Positions 45,881-54,623 of a stretch of 64,000 nt of DNA are shown piece by piece. This DNA comes from Arthrobacter globiformis (GTDB taxonomy: Bacteria; Actinomycetota; Actinomycetes; Actinomycetales; Micrococcaceae). A program made the translations under genes and the position numbers. The first letter of the stretch is position 1. Each line of letters starts with the position of its first letter. The stretch lies in assembly GCF_030815865.1 (NCBI RefSeq), contig NZ_JAUSXI010000001.1:1922001-1986000 (forward strand), read 5' to 3'. The notes below the pieces were generated by a model. That model did not search any database. It had not been told where the DNA came from and saw only the letters and a program-made list of their open reading frames with translations.

Positions 45881-47233
45881 ATGCACAGCCCTTCGCAGCC
45901 GCACGGCAATGCCGCCGTACGATCCGCCGCAACTGACGCCGGCGCTGCCGCCGCCACGGACGCCAGCGTCCGCGAGCACAGCGCGCACGAACAGAACACC
46001 CACGATCACAGCGCCCACGATCACGGTACCCACAGGAGCGCCACGGATCACCGGCGGGCGGTCAGGGAGCTCCTCGAACCGCTGCTGTCCCCGGAGCGGG
46101 CCGAAAGGCTTCCGCTGGTTCAGGCCCTGGGCCGCGGGCTGGCGGAGGACGTCATTGCTCCGCTCAGCCTGCCCCCGTTTCCGAACTCCCAGATGGATGG
46201 CTTTGCCATCCGTTCCGCGGACGTGCCCGACGGCGGCGCGCGCCTGCGCGTCGCGGCCCCGGTTCCGGCGGGCGCACATCCCGCCCCCCTGCAGCCGGGC
46301 ACCGCTGCCCCGATCATGACCGGTGCCATGGTCCCGGCCGGGGCAGACGCCGTCGTACCCATTGAACAGGCCGGCCCCTCCATCTTTCCCGCCGCTGGCG
46401 AAGAGGCTGAGGTGAGGCTGCCGGCCACGGCTGCCGGGACGTTCATCCGAGCCGCCGGAAGCGACATCGAGTCCGGCCAGCAGGCCCTGGCCGCCGGAAC
46501 CTGCCTGGGTCCCGCGCAGCTGGGCCTGCTCGCGGCGCTGGGGTTGCCGGAGGTCCTGGTCAACAAGCAGCTGTCCGTCCTGCTGGTCACCACCGGGGAT
46601 GAGGTGGTGGAACCCGGGGAACCGCTGGGCGACGGCAAGATCTACGACGCCAACGGCACCATCCTGGAGTCTGCGCTGCGGCAGGCGGGACTTGCCGTGA
46701 CCAGGGCCGGCATTTCCGCCGACAGCCCGGACGCCCTGCGGACGCTGCTGCGCACCCACACGTCCGCGGTGGACCTGATTGTCACCACCGGGGGAGTCAG
46801 CAAGGGGGCGTACGAGGTGGTGCGGCAGGCCATGGACGGCCAGGACGTCGCGTTCCAGCACGTCGCCATGCAGCCCGGCGGCCCGCAAGGATTGGGAACG
46901 TTCGACGGCGTCCCCCTCCTTGCGTTTCCGGGGAACCCCGTCAGCTGCCTCGTCTCCTTTGAGATGTTTCTCCGTCCGGTGCTGGGCGAACTGTTTGGCG
47001 CCCCGGCGCCCAGGCCCGCAGTCCGGGCAAAACTGGCTCAGCCGCTGTCTTCCCCGGCCGGCAAGCACCAAGTCCGGCGCGGGTCTTTGCAGGCTGACGG
47101 CACAGTCCGGTTGCAGGGCGGCGAAAGCTCGCATTTGGTGCAGGCGCTGGCCCACTCCAACGCCTTGGTACACGTGCCAGTCGGCACTGCCGCTCTCGAG
47201 GAGGGCGCCGAAGTGGAAGTATGGATGTTGTGA
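45881..47233 (+). CDS. moeA: Molybdopterin molybdotransferase MoeA with His-rich N-terminus
   Basis: 450 aa. The MoeA core starts near residue 56 ([15 protein letters not shown]) and shows [21 protein letters not shown] and [16 protein letters not shown]. Residues 33-57 are rich in His ([20 protein letters not shown]). No alternative in-frame start codon occurs between ATG 45881 and the core, so this tail must be translated. It inserts molybdenum into molybdopterin. Overlaps moaC by 13 nt. Confidence 0.93.
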   Translation: MHSPSQPHGNAAVRSAATDAGAAAATDASVREHSAHEQNTHDHSAHDHGTHRSATDHRRAVRELLEPLLSPERAERLPLVQALGRGLAEDVIAPLSLPPFPNSQMDGFAIRSADVPDGGARLRVAAPVPAGAHPAPLQPGTAAPIMTGAMVPAGADAVVPIEQAGPSIFPAAGEEAEVRLPATAAGTFIRAAGSDIESGQQALAAGTCLGPAQLGLLAALGLPEVLVNKQLSVLLVTTGDEVVEPGEPLGDGKIYDANGTILESALRQAGLAVTRAGISADSPDALRTLLRTHTSAVDLIVTTGGVSKGAYEVVRQAMDGQDVAFQHVAMQPGGPQGLGTFDGVPLLAFPGNPVSCLVSFEMFLRPVLGELFGAPAPRPAVRAKLAQPLSSPAGKHQVRRGSLQADGTVRLQGGESSHLVQALAHSNALVHVPVGTAALEEGAEVEVWML

Positions 47234-47715
47234 CTGCAGAAAATGACCACGGCGCCCTGACCCACCTGCGCCGTGACGGCACGGCCCAGATGGTGGACGT
47301 CTCAGAAAAACCGGAAACCACGCGCGAGGCCACGGCCACGGCGACGGTCCGCAGCACCGCCGAGGTCCTCGCGCTGCTTGGCACCGGCGGCCTGCCCAAA
47401 GGCGACGCGCTGGCCGTGGCCCGGGTTGCCGGGATCATGGCGGCCAAGAAAACCCCTGAACTGATCCCGCTGTGTCACCCGCTCCCGATTTCAAAGGTGA
47501 CGGTCGACTTTGCACTCGGGCCGGAGACCGTGGACATCCTGGCCACGGTCAAGACCCGGGGTGTGACCGGCGTCGAAATGGAGGCCCTGACGGCGGCCTC
47601 GGTGGCGGCGCTGAGCGTCTACGACATGATCAAGGCCGTGGACAAGCACGCTGTCCTCACGGACATCAAGGTCCTGGCCAAGAGCGGCGGCAAGAGCGGG
47701 GACTGGGCCCTGTGA
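47221..47715 (+). CDS. moaC: Cyclic pyranopterin monophosphate synthase
   Basis: 164 aa, second half of the first cofactor step (with MoaA) making cPMP. Family motifs [25 protein letters not shown] and [16 protein letters not shown] are present. ATG 47221 lies inside the end of moeA; the stop overlaps the next GTG (GTGA). Normal length. Confidence 0.96.
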   Translation: MDVVTAENDHGALTHLRRDGTAQMVDVSEKPETTREATATATVRSTAEVLALLGTGGLPKGDALAVARVAGIMAAKKTPELIPLCHPLPISKVTVDFALGPETVDILATVKTRGVTGVEMEALTAASVAALSVYDMIKAVDKHAVLTDIKVLAKSGGKSGDWAL

Positions 47716-48239
47716 GCACCCCCGACTCCACAACCAGGGCACCGCACGTCCATGGCGAGGTGCACGGCCGCAAGGCCGGCGTCGTGATCGCCTCAACGCG
47801 CGCCGCGTCCGGCATCTACCAGGATGAGACCGGGCCGGTCATCACCGACTGGCTCACCGAACACGGCTTCGTGCCGTATCCGGTCATGGTGGTGCCCGAC
47901 GGTGAAGCGGTGGGCGCGGCGATCCGCGCGCTCCTGACCCAGGGACCCGCCGTCGTCATCACCAGCGGCGGCACCGGCCTGAGCCCGGACGACCGCACGC
48001 CGGAAATGACGCTACCGCTGCTGGACCGCGAAATCCCCGGCATAATGGAGGGCATCCGCCAAGCCGGAACGGCCAAGACGCCGCACGCCATGCTCAGCCG
48101 CGGACATGCCGGTGCGGCCGGCCGGACTTTCATCATCAACCTGCCCGGATCACCCAAGGGGGTCATGGACGGTCTGTCCGTCCTGGACCCGGTGATCGGG
48201 CACCTGTGCGACCAGTTGGAGGGCGGACATGGCCACTGA
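47712..48239 (+). CDS. Molybdopterin adenylyltransferase-like protein (Mog/MoaB)
   Basis: 175 aa from GTG 47712, which overlaps the moaC stop; the frame open upstream is a shadow of moaC. The fold is shown by [16 protein letters not shown] and [16 protein letters not shown]. It activates molybdopterin as an adenylate before molybdenum insertion by MoeA. Overlaps moaE by 11 nt. Confidence 0.92.
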   Translation: MSTPDSTTRAPHVHGEVHGRKAGVVIASTRAASGIYQDETGPVITDWLTEHGFVPYPVMVVPDGEAVGAAIRALLTQGPAVVITSGGTGLSPDDRTPEMTLPLLDREIPGIMEGIRQAGTAKTPHAMLSRGHAGAAGRTFIINLPGSPKGVMDGLSVLDPVIGHLCDQLEGGHGH

Positions 48240-48729
48240 GGCTTCGTTCGAAGTAGTAACCGCGGTGCTCAGCGCCGAGCCCATCTCCGTGGACCAGGCC
48301 ATCGCCGCCGTGGAGTCGGAGACCGCCGGAGCTGTGGTCAGCTTCAGCGGCGTGGTCCGGAACCACGACGGCGGGAAGCCGGTTGACCGGCTCAGCTACA
48401 GCGCCCATCCGACGGCCCGGAGGGTGCTTGACGACGTCGTGGCGCAGCTGGTGGCCGAACAGGCCGCAGCGGCTGGAACGGAGGGTGCCGGGCCGGATGG
48501 CGCAGGTGGCGCTGGTGCGGCTCCTCCCGTTCGGATCTGGGTCGCGCACCGGGTGGGGCCGCTGGAAATTGGCGACCCGGCCCTTGTCTGTGCGGTAGCG
48601 GCCGCCCACCGCGGGCAGGCCTTCGCCGTGTGCTCCGAGCTGGTGGACCGGGTGAAGGCGCAGGTGCCGATCTGGAAGGAACAGTTCTTCAGCGACGGCA
48701 CCGTCGAATGGGTCGGGGCAGGGGAATAA
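48229..48729 (+). CDS. moaE: Molybdopterin synthase catalytic subunit
   Basis: 166 aa. The family core SFSGVVRNHDGGKPVDRLSY and the C-terminal VPIWKEQFFSDGTVEWV are seen, with the active-site lysine in WKEQ. A Gly/Ala insert (about 83-98) makes it a little longer than most. Works with MoaD, encoded on the other strand 5 kb away. Confidence 0.95.
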   Translation: MATEASFEVVTAVLSAEPISVDQAIAAVESETAGAVVSFSGVVRNHDGGKPVDRLSYSAHPTARRVLDDVVAQLVAEQAAAAGTEGAGPDGAGGAGAAPPVRIWVAHRVGPLEIGDPALVCAVAAAHRGQAFAVCSELVDRVKAQVPIWKEQFFSDGTVEWVGAGE

Positions 48730-48824
48730 GGGCCAGCAGCGCCGGGGTAAACGCCGTCCGCGCGTGAGGTAACGCATGTGCTCCGGTTCCGTCCGGCCGC
48801 CGCCCGAACGGTAGTGTTGAAACC

Positions 48825-49583
48825 ATGACCCAACAACTTCCTGTCGCCGTTCTGGGCGCAAACGGGCGCATGGGCGCCGAGGCTGTGAAAGCTGTGGAGG
48901 CCGCTCCGGACATGGTGCTCGTCGCCGCGCTGGGACGCGGTGACTCCCTCGATTCCTTGCTCGACGCCGGTGCCCGGTACGTCGTGGACCTCACCGTTCC
49001 GGAAAGCACCGAGGAGAACGTCCGCTTCGCCGTCGAAAACGGCATGCACGCCGTGGTGGGCACCACGGGCTGGGACCTGGGCAGGCTGGAGTCGCTGGAG
49101 ACTCTGCTGGCCGGCCACCCGGAAGTCGGCGTGCTGATTGCGCCCAACTTCGCCCTCGGCTCCGTGCTCACGTCGGCATTTGCTGCCACGGCGTCCAAGT
49201 ACTTCGAATCCGTGGAGATCATCGAACTCCACCACCCGGACAAGGTGGATGCGCCCTCGGGTACTGCGGTGCGCACCGCCCAGCTGGTGGCAGCGGAACG
49301 CGAGGCGGCCGGCGTCGGTCCCAGCCCGGACGCAACAACAACTGAACTGGCCGGAGCCCGCGGCTGCGAGGTGGACGGCGTGCGCGTGCACAGCGTCCGG
49401 CTCCGCGGGCTCGTGGCCCACCAGGAGGTCCTCCTTGGCGGGCCGGGGGAGCAGCTGACGCTCCGTCATGATTCATTCGACCGCGCCTCGTTCATGCCCG
49501 GTGTCCTCCTGGGTGTCCGCAACGTTGCCGCCCATCCGGGCCTCACCGTAGGCCTCGACGGCTACCTCGACCTGGGGCTGTAA
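48825..49583 (+). CDS. dapB: 4-hydroxy-tetrahydrodipicolinate reductase
   Basis: 252 aa NAD(P)H enzyme of lysine and diaminopimelate synthesis. N-terminal nucleotide motif VLGANGRMG, and the substrate loop ELHHPDKVDAPSGTA with catalytic His and Lys. TAGTGT (48812-48817) ends 7 nt before the ATG without a ribosome site, suggesting a leaderless transcript. dapA follows 5 kb later. Confidence 0.96.
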   Translation: MTQQLPVAVLGANGRMGAEAVKAVEAAPDMVLVAALGRGDSLDSLLDAGARYVVDLTVPESTEENVRFAVENGMHAVVGTTGWDLGRLESLETLLAGHPEVGVLIAPNFALGSVLTSAFAATASKYFESVEIIELHHPDKVDAPSGTAVRTAQLVAAEREAAGVGPSPDATTTELAGARGCEVDGVRVHSVRLRGLVAHQEVLLGGPGEQLTLRHDSFDRASFMPGVLLGVRNVAAHPGLTVGLDGYLDLGL

Positions 49584-49587
49584 CGCA

Positions 49588-50076
49588 GTGAAACCGCTAC
49601 TTGGCTGGCTGAAGACCAACCGCACCAAGATCTGGGTGGGCGCGGTGACGCTCCTGCTGGTCTTCTATCTGGTGGTGTCCCTCCAGCGATCGGTCCTGCT
49701 GCTGACCGATCCCGAGCCCGTGGCCAAGGCCATCGGCGCGGCCTATCTCGTGCTGCCGGTGATCGGCGCCTGGGCCTTGATCCGAGAACTCCTCTTCGGC
49801 GCCCGGACCGAGCAGATGGCACGGGTGCTTGAGGCCGAGGGCGGCCTGCCGGAGGACAACCTGCCCCGCACGCCGGCCGGCCGGATTATCCGGGCTGCGG
49901 CGGACCAGGAGTTCGAGAAATACCGCGCGGAAACCGAAGCGGCCCCGGACGACTGGCGCTCCTGGTTCAGGCTCAGCTGCGCCTATGATGCGTCGGGCGA
50001 CCGGAAGCGGGCACGTTCTTCCATGCGGGATGCCGTGCGGCTGTTCCGCGCCTCCAGCGACGCTGTGGCGCGCTAG
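49588..50076 (+). CDS. Membrane protein with soluble C-terminal helical domain, unknown function
   Basis: 162 aa. Two hydrophobic helices (about 14-35 and 47-65) are followed by a polar helical part with DDWRSWFRLSCAYDASGDRKRA, which looks like a tetratricopeptide-like pair. GTG start 4 nt after dapB, so the two are probably one transcript. No known family recognised with confidence. Confidence 0.75.
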   Translation: MKPLLGWLKTNRTKIWVGAVTLLLVFYLVVSLQRSVLLLTDPEPVAKAIGAAYLVLPVIGAWALIRELLFGARTEQMARVLEAEGGLPEDNLPRTPAGRIIRAAADQEFEKYRAETEAAPDDWRSWFRLSCAYDASGDRKRARSSMRDAVRLFRASSDAVAR

Positions 50077-50089
50077 GCGGGCAGCCGGT

Positions 50090-51325
50090 CTACCGGATCC
50101 TTGCCGGTTGGTGGCGGCCCACCTGGTTGGCGGCGTGTCCGAGCCATTCCAGCGGACCGCGCCATTTCAGGATCGCGAAGACCATCCCGATTACCACGGC
50201 CAGCGCCGCGTGGGCGAAGTACATGCCGTCCTCGGTCCACCCCACAGGCAATGGCTTGAGATGGAACGACGCCACCACGCACACATGGGCGGTGTACAGC
50301 GTCAGCGTCATGGCGCCGGGTCCGCGGAGCGGAAGCAGCAGGTCCAGCGCCAGCCACTGTCCCAGCCTGCCCACCAGAAGGCAAAGGCCGACGACGGCGG
50401 CCGCCACGCCGCTGGTATGCAGCAGGTCCAGCGTGGTTCCGGAATGTGGCGCGCTGCTGGCCAGCCACCACCACGATCCCTCCTGGCGGACGCCGGCCAG
50501 ATTGACCTGCAGGAGGCTGTCCAGCGGATAGTTGGGGTCCGTGAGGATGTCCTGCAGGGCGGCGCGGCCGCCCCATCGCTCCATCGCCGCCGTGCCCAGG
50601 ACCTTGGAGAATGCCGCCACTGCAGTGCCGCCGAGCAGCATCAACACGGGAACTATCGCCGTGGTCAGCGCGAGCCTGCCAATGATGAGACCCACTAACA
50701 GATACGAAATCCACTGGAACACCGGGTAGTACCCCGTCAGGAACAGGTCTCCAAGCAGCTGGCCCGAGGTGGTGAGGTCCTCCCACCCCGGGTTGTGGTT
50801 GAGCTGCAGCGGCGGATCTGCGGCCATCAGCCACGGCCGCAGCAGGAAGGCAACCAATGGGGACAGCAGGACCCAGCCCGCTGCCCAGGCGCACAGGGCC
50901 TTCAGCCGCAGCCCGATGAACGGCAGAACGCACAGGAACAGCACGGCGTAGTGCACCAGGATTACCGCCACGTTGACGTCAAGTCCGCCGAGCGCGAGCC
51001 CGACGACGGCAATTACCAGGGCGCGCATCGCGATGCCGCGCCGCGCCGCGTTCAGTGCCGGTCCGTCAAGAGGCTGTTGCTTGCCGGTGGACAGGGCGAG
51101 GCCGATTCCAGCGAGCACGGCAAACAGTGCGGCGGCACGGCCGGAGAATGTCAGGCCCACCCAAGTTGGAGTCAGGGCGGCATTTGACTCGAAGGTCGGG
51201 AGCAGGTGGGTGGCCATCATGCCCAGGAGGGCCAGGCCGCGGGCAGCGTCGATGCCGGCCAGTCGGACGCCTGTTGCGGGCCCCTTCGCTGTTTTGGAAG
51301 ATGCAGCCGTGCTCCGCGAGGTCAT
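50090..51325 (-). CDS. DUF418/DUF1624-type polytopic membrane protein
   Basis: 411 aa, about ten hydrophobic helices. The N-terminal RLAGIDAARGLALLGMMATH block is the signature of the heparan-glucosaminide N-acetyltransferase-like (DUF1624) group, and the C-terminal half (GAMTLTLYTAHVCVVASFHL) fits DUF418. Possibly acyl transfer to a cell-surface compound, unproven. Convergent with the preceding gene. Confidence 0.82.
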   Translation of the reverse strand: MTSRSTAASSKTAKGPATGVRLAGIDAARGLALLGMMATHLLPTFESNAALTPTWVGLTFSGRAAALFAVLAGIGLALSTGKQQPLDGPALNAARRGIAMRALVIAVVGLALGGLDVNVAVILVHYAVLFLCVLPFIGLRLKALCAWAAGWVLLSPLVAFLLRPWLMAADPPLQLNHNPGWEDLTTSGQLLGDLFLTGYYPVFQWISYLLVGLIIGRLALTTAIVPVLMLLGGTAVAAFSKVLGTAAMERWGGRAALQDILTDPNYPLDSLLQVNLAGVRQEGSWWWLASSAPHSGTTLDLLHTSGVAAAVVGLCLLVGRLGQWLALDLLLPLRGPGAMTLTLYTAHVCVVASFHLKPLPVGWTEDGMYFAHAALAVVIGMVFAILKWRGPLEWLGHAANQVGRHQPARIR

Positions 51326-51363
51326 GATGTGATCGTCTCACATTGGCAATGGAGCACTGATTT

Positions 51364-51770
51364 TCATGAACTGGGGTCGCTCGCGTAGTTAAGCGCAACC
51401 ATGCCGTTGCCGAATGACCGCGTCCCTTCGGGCCTGAGGCGCATCCGGACATCGGGGTCTTCGAACAGTGGCCGGCCCTGCCCCAGAACCACAGGATGGA
51501 CGAGGATCCGGAACTCGTCTATCAGGCCCAGCCGCATGAAGTCGATCAGGCCCAGCCGCATGAAGGTGGCAGCCAAGTTGGCGCCGCTAAGGGCGCTGTC
51601 ACCGCCGGGCTGGCCTTCAGTTCCGTGATCTGTTCTGGCACGACGTCGTGAATCACCGTAGTGTTCCAGTCGGCCTGACTGAGGGTCCGTGAAAACACGA
51701 ATTTCGGCATCTCGCGCGCGTGGTTCTCGGTTGGCCGCAGGGCGTCCTCCGCGAGAGAATCCCGTTGAGC
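51364..51770 (-). pseudogene. Broken dihydrofolate-reductase-like (RibD C-terminal) gene
   Basis: The C-terminal part LSGANLAATFMRLGLID...EFRILVHPVVLGQGRPLFEDP is in one frame; the preceding segment MPKFVFSRTLSQADWNTTVI is in another, so a frameshift lies near 51600-51625. The N-terminal half is missing: an in-frame stop lies just upstream at about 51770. A 24-bp tandem duplication repeats FMRLGLID. The gene is clearly non-functional. Confidence 0.85.
51517..51564. repeat. 24-bp tandem duplication in the reductase pseudogene
   Basis: Units 51517-51540 and 51541-51564 differ at a single base and encode FMRLGLID twice. Such a duplication inside a core strand would damage the fold and fits decay of this gene. 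Confidence 0.88.
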
Positions 51771-53105
51771 TTAGAGCAATAGGGCCGGCGGCCCGGTCCC
51801 GTCGTCCTCGGGCGCTTCGAACCATGCCCGGTCGTGGCGATACCGGAACGCGAATCCGTTGTATCCGGCAGGTCGCAGGTCGATCGTGTCGAGCACGCCC
51901 GCTGCCGGGCGCTCGGCCTTGTCCCAGGCGGGGACAACGACTCCCGGCTCAGCTTCCCGTGCGAGTCCAATTTCAGGGAAGCTGGCGTCGACGTATCCGG
52001 CGCGTGCCCGGAGGGGTATTCCCGTGTAGGTGCGGCCGGCAAATCCATACAGCAGCAGCCGATTCTCGTTCGGCCCCGACCGTTCCGGCAGATCGGACTG
52101 CTCATCCCACAGCCAGGATTCCGCGGCCATCTCTGCAAACTCCGCCGCGGACAGGTCATTAATCCTGTCTATTCCATGGAGCGGGCAGTAATCCGAAGCG
52201 TGCACGCCCTCCTCAGGGAGGTGGTCGTCGGCATCCGGAAAGGACCGGCGGAATTCCAACACGCAGATGCATTCACCCGACGCGGCATCCTTCACGGGTA
52301 CCAGCCCGGACGCGTCATCCACGAAAGGCCATGGCGGCACCAGACCCGCCCCCGATGGAACCTCCCAGACGAGGCGCTTCCCCACCCGACTCATGGCGAA
52401 CAGCCGCCAACCATGACTCACCACAGTGGCGATGGCCAGGATGCTGAGTGCGGCCGCCGCTGCTGCAAACGCGCTTGAGGATGTTTTCTCGGCCATCTCC
52501 TCATAGGTTCGACCGAGTTCAGTGGGAAGCGCCGCGAGAGCAACTACCCAACCAGCACCGGCCGTGGCAACAAAGACGAGGGCCCTGATCAGGCCGCGGC
52601 GAAGCGCCCGCTTGCTGGCTTTCAGTGCGTCGGAGCCCACTGTGGCAGTGCGTCCTGTGGCTGACGACTGCGCCAGGGCGCGGACTGCGCGCAGCTCGCG
52701 CCATGACCGGGAGGCTACAGCCAGGGCCAGCACGGCCCCGGCCGCAGAGCCGAGCCACCACACCGGGGCGGAGGCGTAGCGGTCCAAGGTGTGGGGCACG
52801 GCTGCGAAGCCGAGGACCAATGGTGCTGCCACGACGGCATACCGTCCCAGCATCCAGCCAAGGACACAGAAAGCTGAGGCGAGAAGAATGCTCGCGATGC
52901 CCATCATGTCGATGAAGCGGAAGGCTCCGTACCAGGAAGGTTCATCGAAGGATTCCCAACCACGATCGGCGATGAGGGCCGCGGCTGTCCCGAGTAAGCC
53001 CGTGAGCCAACCGAGAATCGTCAGTCTCCGGGAAGAAATACGCTTCGGGAGTGCGGCCCATGCCCGGGTTTCCGGGCGCACGATGGCACTGCTAAGTGTC
53101 AACAA
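51771..53105 (-). CDS. Uncharacterised membrane protein with soluble C-terminal domain
   Basis: 444 aa, start uncertain (two consecutive TTG codons at 53105; no ATG nearby). The first 240 residues hold about six hydrophobic helices; the last 200 are soluble, with CICVLEFRRSFPDADDHLPE and NRLLLYGFAGRTYTGIPLRA. No family recognised. The stop abuts the reductase pseudogene. It may be a strain-specific gene, as the surrounding segment interrupts a conserved region. Confidence 0.65.
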   Translation of the reverse strand: MLTLSSAIVRPETRAWAALPKRISSRRLTILGWLTGLLGTAAALIADRGWESFDEPSWYGAFRFIDMMGIASILLASAFCVLGWMLGRYAVVAAPLVLGFAAVPHTLDRYASAPVWWLGSAAGAVLALAVASRSWRELRAVRALAQSSATGRTATVGSDALKASKRALRRGLIRALVFVATAGAGWVVALAALPTELGRTYEEMAEKTSSSAFAAAAAALSILAIATVVSHGWRLFAMSRVGKRLVWEVPSGAGLVPPWPFVDDASGLVPVKDAASGECICVLEFRRSFPDADDHLPEEGVHASDYCPLHGIDRINDLSAAEFAEMAAESWLWDEQSDLPERSGPNENRLLLYGFAGRTYTGIPLRARAGYVDASFPEIGLAREAEPGVVVPAWDKAERPAAGVLDTIDLRPAGYNGFAFRYRHDRAWFEAPEDDGTGPPALLL

Positions 53106-53241
53106 CCGATCCTTCCCGCGGCCTGATTCACGTTGATCATTCCACGGTCAGTGGCCGCTGGTATCACCACTGTGCGTTGCGGCCCTGCCACACGCCGGGA
53201 TCACGGGTGCAATCCCGCATGATCGCGAGTTTCCCCGACCC

Positions 53242-53276
53242 TTGCATTCGAATATATGTTCGAATATGATTTCGGC
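53242..53276 (+). promoter_or_regulatory. SOS (LexA-box) promoter with leaderless start
   Basis: TTGCAT (53242-53247) and TATGAT (53265-53270) are 17 nt apart, and the spacer holds TCGAATATATGTTCGA (53248-53263), one change from the palindromic actinobacterial LexA consensus TCGAACnnnnGTTCGA. ATG 53277 follows the -10 by 6 nt. Confidence 0.85.
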
Positions 53277-53696
53277 ATGAAGAAGTCATCAGGGCGTTTG
53301 CCGGGTCCCCAGTCGGCAGCTCACCAGGCGGGAGGGCGCGCGCTTGGCGGAGGCCAGCTCAAGAGCGTTGCGCCCAAACCTCATGCGCTCAGAAGTGACG
53401 CGCCCAAGGGCGACCCGCTGAAGGCAATGAGCCCTGGCGTCGTGGACTACCTGTTCCGGCAACTCGTGGCGGGGGAGCCGCCCGAGGACGTCCAGTGGAA
53501 CCGGGAAGGCATTGCGCTCTCCGTCCAAGGGCCCGGGGCAGAGCTTGCACGCCGGCTGTCCGAAACGGATCTCGATGCGCTGACGCCCACGGAGCTGTTC
53601 CACTACGTCAGGGCTGCGCAGCGCCTTTCCCAGTGGGCCGAGTCGTTGCGGGAGGCGGCTGTGGAGCGTTACTGCTCGGGTCCGGAGTCCGCCTAG
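53277..53696 (+). CDS. LexA-controlled small protein of unknown function
   Basis: 139 aa from ATG 53277. The earlier ATG 53256 lies inside the LexA box and is rejected. The N-terminal 45 residues are basic and Gly/Pro-rich, probably disordered. The rest is helical: SPGVVDYLFRQLVAGEPPED, then LDALTPTELFHYVRAAQRLS and a final QWAESLREAAVERYC. This last part resembles the opening helices of DUF222 proteins (inference). Promoter structure predicts DNA-damage induction. It is followed 9 nt later by a carbon-nitrogen hydrolase. Confidence 0.75.
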   Translation: MKKSSGRLPGPQSAAHQAGGRALGGGQLKSVAPKPHALRSDAPKGDPLKAMSPGVVDYLFRQLVAGEPPEDVQWNREGIALSVQGPGAELARRLSETDLDALTPTELFHYVRAAQRLSQWAESLREAAVERYCSGPESA

Positions 53697-53705
53697 GATG
53701 GGCTC

Positions 53706-54542
53706 GTGACTGCACCCCTGACGGTCTCCGCCATCCAGTACGCGGCCTTGGGCGGCGGCATCCACGCCAATGTGCCGGAGCATGTGCGCCTCATTGAGGA
53801 CGCCGACTCGCACGGTGCCAGACTGGTGTTGTTCCCCGAACTGTCCCTCACGGGGTACGACCTGCCGTTGCTTCGCGGCGGCGACCAGTTCCATGCGGGG
53901 GACCAGTGGGTGGCGCCAGGGGACCACCGTTTGGACCCCGTCCGGGAGATCTGCCGCAGAACCGGGATCACCGCCGTCGTTGGCGCACCCTTCCGGGAGC
54001 CGGACGGCACGCCGCGGCTCGCATCCCTGGCCGTCCACCCGAACGGCACAGAAGAGGCTGGCTTCAAGACGCACCTTCACGGCGACGAGCAGTCCTTGTT
54101 CGAGGCAGGGCCGGGGTATGAAGCAGGGCCTGGGTCCGAACATGGGCAGAGGTTCGGAGAAGGGCAGGGGCTCGAAGCAGGGCAGGAACCGCTCCTGCTG
54201 GACGTGGACGGCTGGAAAATTGCACTGGCCATCTGCTTCGATGCTGCCCATCCCGCGCACTCCGGCGCTGCCGCCGCCGCCGGAGCTGACGTGTATGCCG
54301 TCTCGGCGCTCTACACGCAGGAGGAAGGCCACCGGCTGGGGCTGCATCTCGGAGCGCGGGCCATGGACAACCGCATGTACGGCGTCCTTGCCAACCTGGG
54401 TGGCCGTACGCCGCTGGGTCCGTCCTGCGGACTGAGCGGTTTCTGGGGGCCGGACGGGCTGTCGATGCAGCAGGCGGGCGGTACCGGAACGGAAGTGGTC
54501 ACCGCCGTGCTGCGGCGGGGTTCGCTGGAGAGGTACCGATAG
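53706..54542 (+). CDS. Carbon-nitrogen hydrolase (nitrilase superfamily)
   Basis: 278 aa amidase-type enzyme. The Glu-Lys-Cys triad is Glu45 (LFPELSLTGYD), Lys121 (GFKTHLHGDE) and Cys177 (AICFDAAHP). Between Lys and Cys an unusual low-complexity insert (133-162, EAGPGYEAGPGSEHG...) is present. TAGGAT (53694-53699) ends 6 nt before the GTG, so it may have its own leaderless promoter inside the end of the upstream gene as well as read-through from the SOS promoter. Substrate unknown. Confidence 0.88.
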   Translation: MTAPLTVSAIQYAALGGGIHANVPEHVRLIEDADSHGARLVLFPELSLTGYDLPLLRGGDQFHAGDQWVAPGDHRLDPVREICRRTGITAVVGAPFREPDGTPRLASLAVHPNGTEEAGFKTHLHGDEQSLFEAGPGYEAGPGSEHGQRFGEGQGLEAGQEPLLLDVDGWKIALAICFDAAHPAHSGAAAAAGADVYAVSALYTQEEGHRLGLHLGARAMDNRMYGVLANLGGRTPLGPSCGLSGFWGPDGLSMQQAGGTGTEVVTAVLRRGSLERYR

Positions 54543-54623
54543 CCAGCCTGCTCGCCGCAATTTGACGATCATCACGCGGTGGCCATTGTCCTAACCTGCA
54601 CGTGACAGGGTAACGTTTTTCCC

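Noticed and set aside
45533..47173. 546-codon minus-strand frame opposite moeA
   Set aside because: No recognisable domain; the plus strand encodes MoeA with full motifs.
53256..53276. ATG 53256 as start of the SOS-box gene
   Set aside because: It lies inside the LexA palindrome and upstream of the -10 hexamer, so it would not be transcribed from this promoter.
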